This document shows positions 7,408 through 9,146 of a DNA stretch of 9,146 nucleotides, piece after piece. The notes beneath the pieces were generated by a model. That model made no database searches. It saw nothing but the letters and a program-made list of their open reading frames with translations, and was not told the origin of the DNA. The stretch is from Nitrospinae bacterium RIFCSPLOWO2_12_39_16 (lineage in GTDB: Bacteria; Nitrospinota; Nitrospinia; UBA9942): positions 1 to 9,146 of the forward strand of contig MHDO01000108.1 in the NCBI GenBank assembly GCA_001805005.1, in the 5' to 3' direction. A program made the translations under genes and the position numbers. Position 1 is the first letter of the stretch. Every line of letters starts with the position of its first letter.

Positions 7408-7845
7408 TTAGACCTTAGATATATTCTTTTTCAATAAATCATAGACTTCGTTAGAGTTCTCTATATCGAAAAGAGAAAGTCCTGTCTTACTATTGCCTGC
7501 TGTGCTTGCTTGCGTATGCATGACAATTGTTCCTAGCCCAAAGAGTCTTTGTAAGAGGCCAGATTTTAACTCAACCTTTTTAATATTCGTAAGAAGCACT
7601 TCTTTCCTTTTGCTCCAAAGGAAATTTCGATCATGGGAAACACTGCTAGGACTAATCTCAAAAGTAGTCCCACCATAAGTTCCAAAAGCTCCTCCTACTA
7701 TGAAACATAGCAAAATAATGTATCCAATAAACCATGCTAGGAAATCAGGCCCATCAAAGGAATAGCAAATAATCGCTCCAATACCTAGCTCGATAAAGAT
7801 CAATGGAGGTTTGAAGCTTGGTACATGGCATGTCGCCAGGAAGCC
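7408..7845 (-). pseudogene. Bacterial PH-domain (bPH2/DUF304) membrane protein, main part, probably frameshifted at its 5' end
   Basis: On the minus strand this frame, open from a TAA at 7846-7848 down to its stop at 7408-7410, encodes HVPSFKPPLIFIELGIG, two adjacent hydrophobic helices (IELGIGAIICY and FLAWFIGYIILLCFIVGGAF), then a compact domain beginning TTFEISPSSVSHDRN and containing VLLTNIKKVELKSGLLQRLFGLGTIVM. That last segment is the hallmark of bacterial PH domains of the bPH2 type (I..V....GLLQR.FGLGT). The longest ORF from an alternative codon (TTG 7803) starts inside the first helix without a Shine-Dalgarno, so it is not a natural start. The missing N-terminus lies just upstream in another frame. 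If expressed, it would be a small inner-membrane protein with a cytoplasmic PH-like domain, of unknown role. It is convergent with the adenylate kinase gene. Confidence 0.72.
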
Positions 7846-7894
7846 TTACATAAAACTCAAGGTCTTTAAGTTGAGAAAACTCTGTTGTAGGCAT
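7832..7894 (-). pseudogene. Out-of-frame 5' end of the bPH2 gene
   Basis: Starting at ATG 7894-7892 the minus strand reads MPTTEFSQLKDLEFYVRLPG, then D. A short hydrophilic leader ending in LPGD/LPGE is usual just before the first membrane segment of bPH2 proteins. This frame must switch by +1 (one extra base, or two missing) somewhere between 7845 and about 7805 to join HVPSFKPPLIFIELG in the main part. No Shine-Dalgarno is evident before this ATG, and the frame is open further upstream to 7963, so the start is uncertain. It could be a real frameshift mutation, a sequencing error, or a coincidental open stretch. Confidence 0.45.
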
Positions 7895-8081
7895 GACAAG
7901 AGGCTTTTGATGAGTTTTTGGCGCCCTAGGGGAACCACAGCTCACATATTCCTCATTTATCAATTAGCGCGCCGCCTAAAAACTTTAATGATTCCTGCAG
8001 CTTTAGGGCTTTCAAGAACAATTAGTTTTCCTTGAAATTCAAATGAATAGAGAGAAGACGAAAAGTATTTACTGTTAAAGT

Positions 8082-8110
8082 TTGACGCATGATTTTTATT
8101 GACATATGAT
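8082..8110 (+). promoter_or_regulatory. Sigma-70-type promoter for the secreted-protein pair
   Basis: TTGACG (8082-8087) and TATGAT (8105-8110) are separated by exactly 17 bases and match TTGACA/TATAAT at five of six positions each. Transcription would begin near 8117, giving a leader of about 36 bases that ends with GGAGG before the ATG at 8153. This is the best promoter match I found in the window. Confidence 0.7.
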
Positions 8111-8140
8111 AAGATAGATTTAAATAACAAGTAAATACAT

Positions 8141-8145
8141 GGAGG
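8141..8145 (+). promoter_or_regulatory. Shine-Dalgarno GGAGG for the LRR-protein gene
   Basis: GGAGG lies seven bases before ATG 8153. It fixes the start at this ATG or at the adjoining ATG 8156, a difference of one residue. Confidence 0.75.
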
Positions 8146-8152
8146 AGAAAAA

Positions 8153-8629
8153 ATGATGAGAATACTCGTTTTTTGTTTAGTAATGGCCTTTTCTTGTGAC
8201 TCCTTTGCTGTGAAGGTTAAAATAAGAGGAGAAGGCATTACAGACGATGAAATAGCAAACGCTATTAGAAGCCCTCGCCCGCTGTCAGTTAGTAAAGCCA
8301 TCGACTATGTTAAAAGCAAGTATCATGAAGATGATATTGAGGTTTTAGATTTTAGAAATAACAGCATTACTTTCAGTGGAGCACATAAAATTTTAGAGTT
8401 TGCTCTAAGCTTACCTAAGTTGAGGAAGTTAAGTTTTCATACAAACAGAATTTATGATTGGAGAGGGCAAGAAGCCTTTGAAGCTTTTGAAAAAACTCTT
8501 ATGACTCTTTTAGATAAACCAACATTTGAAACGTTGGACATCAGAACAAATGGGATAGCTAACCTTTCTTGGTATCAAGGAATGAATTCTAAAACAATAA
8601 ATGCTTATAAAATAAAGTGGGCAAATTAG
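8153..8629 (+). CDS. Small secreted leucine-rich-repeat protein (158 aa)
   Basis: Residues 1-19 are a signal peptide (MMRILVFCLVMAF, cleavage likely after DSFA). The mature part has a short helical lead (ITDDEIANAI) and then three leucine-rich-repeat strand motifs: VLDFRNNSI (64-72), KLSFHTNRI (92-100) and TLDIRTNGI (127-135). These are spaced 28 and 35 residues apart with amphipathic helices between, like the ribonuclease-inhibitor type of LRR. Such repeats bind proteins, and export suggests an envelope or host-facing role, though no target can be named. It is preceded by a strong promoter and Shine-Dalgarno. A second signal-peptide gene starts 27 bp after its stop, so the two are probably co-transcribed. 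With only three repeats it is short for an LRR protein, but start and end look intact. Confidence 0.78.
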   Translation: MMRILVFCLVMAFSCDSFAVKVKIRGEGITDDEIANAIRSPRPLSVSKAIDYVKSKYHEDDIEVLDFRNNSITFSGAHKILEFALSLPKLRKLSFHTNRIYDWRGQEAFEAFEKTLMTLLDKPTFETLDIRTNGIANLSWYQGMNSKTINAYKIKWAN

Positions 8630-8655
8630 AATATTCTAGATGAAGTGAAACTTTT

Positions 8656-9093
8656 ATGCGTCAGTTTCGTACTCTTTTTATCCTCCACTTTTTCTATGTT
8701 GTAACATTATTTTCAACAGCTTATGGAGTTGGAGAGTATGGAGGTGTTTGGTCCGAAACTCTTAATTTTACTCATCATACTTTAAAATTACGAACAGGTA
8801 CTGAAGGAAACACGGTCATCTTATCTGAAGATGCTACATCTGAATTACCCTTTGACATTGATCAAATTCATAGAGGACTTCATACGCGTGTTGCAGAGTT
8901 AAAAATTGCCACAGGTGAACATAATGTGGTTGTTGCTGGAATTACGTTGCTCCTTCAGTTGGAGGATCATTATGAAGCATTTTTTCAAGTGCTCAAGGAT
9001 GAGAAAGGATTACCTCTAGCGTTCGTAAGTGGGAGTAAACGCACAAAGGGTGTTATACCACTTCTACTTCAAGACACCTTATTTAGAATCTGA
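8656..9093 (+). CDS. Secreted protein of unknown function (145 aa)
   Basis: The first 24 residues form a signal peptide (basic start MRQFR, hydrophobic core LFILHFFYVVTLF, probable cleavage after TAYG). The mature chain of about 120 residues has alternating hydrophobic stretches (NVVVAGITLLLQL, then YEAFFQVLKD) suggesting a small mixed alpha/beta fold. I recognise no family and see no cysteines in the mature part, so no disulfides are expected. ATG 8656 has only a weak purine-rich stretch (GAAGTGAAA) upstream. It follows the LRR gene by 27 bp and most likely shares its promoter. The joint export and tight spacing hint at a related role, but nothing shows it directly. Confidence 0.7.
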   Translation: MRQFRTLFILHFFYVVTLFSTAYGVGEYGGVWSETLNFTHHTLKLRTGTEGNTVILSEDATSELPFDIDQIHRGLHTRVAELKIATGEHNVVVAGITLLLQLEDHYEAFFQVLKDEKGLPLAFVSGSKRTKGVIPLLLQDTLFRI

Positions 9094-9146
9094 AAGTTGT
9101 CATTGATCCGATCAACCATAGAGAGTGCAATCTGTGGCCATTTGGT

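Noticed and set aside
7397..7418. Three copies of CCTTAG between the convergent adenylate kinase and bPH2 genes
   Set aside because: The units are short, part of the stretch encodes the bPH2 C-terminus, and neither spacing nor symmetry suggests a known site.
7960..8301. Minus-strand ORF across the promoter and LRR signal peptide
   Set aside because: It is antisense to a well-supported gene and promoter. Its last 30 or so codons (about 8060-7960) look somewhat protein-like and could be a remnant of an older gene, but this cannot be supported.

Overview
The window is AT-rich with short intergenic gaps. It looks like part of the genome of an intracellular or host-associated bacterium. The mix of an NB-ARC/TPR protein, a secreted leucine-rich-repeat protein and a GC-richer palindromic repeat resembling those scattered through Rickettsiales/Holosporales-type alphaproteobacteria suggests that group. 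This placement is inference from style, not from a marker gene.

Positions 1-3574 hold one very large gene, open at the left edge, cut in two by a small non-autonomous transposable element (1971-2208). The element has 23-bp terminal inverted repeats and an 8-bp target duplication. Removing it with one duplication copy (246 bp, 82 codons) restores a single continuous frame of at least 1108 codons. The rebuilt protein reads: LuxR-type helix-turn-helix, TIR-like domain, one membrane segment, NB-ARC ATPase with winged-helix end, then seven 42-residue TPRs. It resembles a bacterial NLR/STAND sensor with a DNA-binding domain at the front.

Positions 3705-7332 carry three same-strand genes: a 536-residue radical SAM enzyme, a thymidylate/deoxynucleoside-kinase-like P-loop kinase 30 bp downstream, and after about 180 bp an adenylate kinase with an unusual N-terminal signal peptide and a second well-placed ribosome binding site inside the gene. 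Two nucleotide kinases beside a radical SAM enzyme suggest a nucleotide-linked pathway, but the product cannot be read from sequence.

Positions 7408-7894 (minus strand) hold a small bacterial PH-domain (bPH2/DUF304) membrane protein gene that appears frameshifted near its 5' end. Positions 8082-9093 hold a good sigma-70 promoter driving two small secreted proteins in tandem, a short leucine-rich-repeat protein and an unrecognised protein. Both are candidate envelope or host-interaction proteins.

The most notable observations are the exact and reversible-looking disruption of the LuxR/TIR/NB-ARC/TPR gene, that domain architecture itself, the radical SAM plus two-kinase cluster, and the adenylate kinase with two possible starts (exported and cytosolic).
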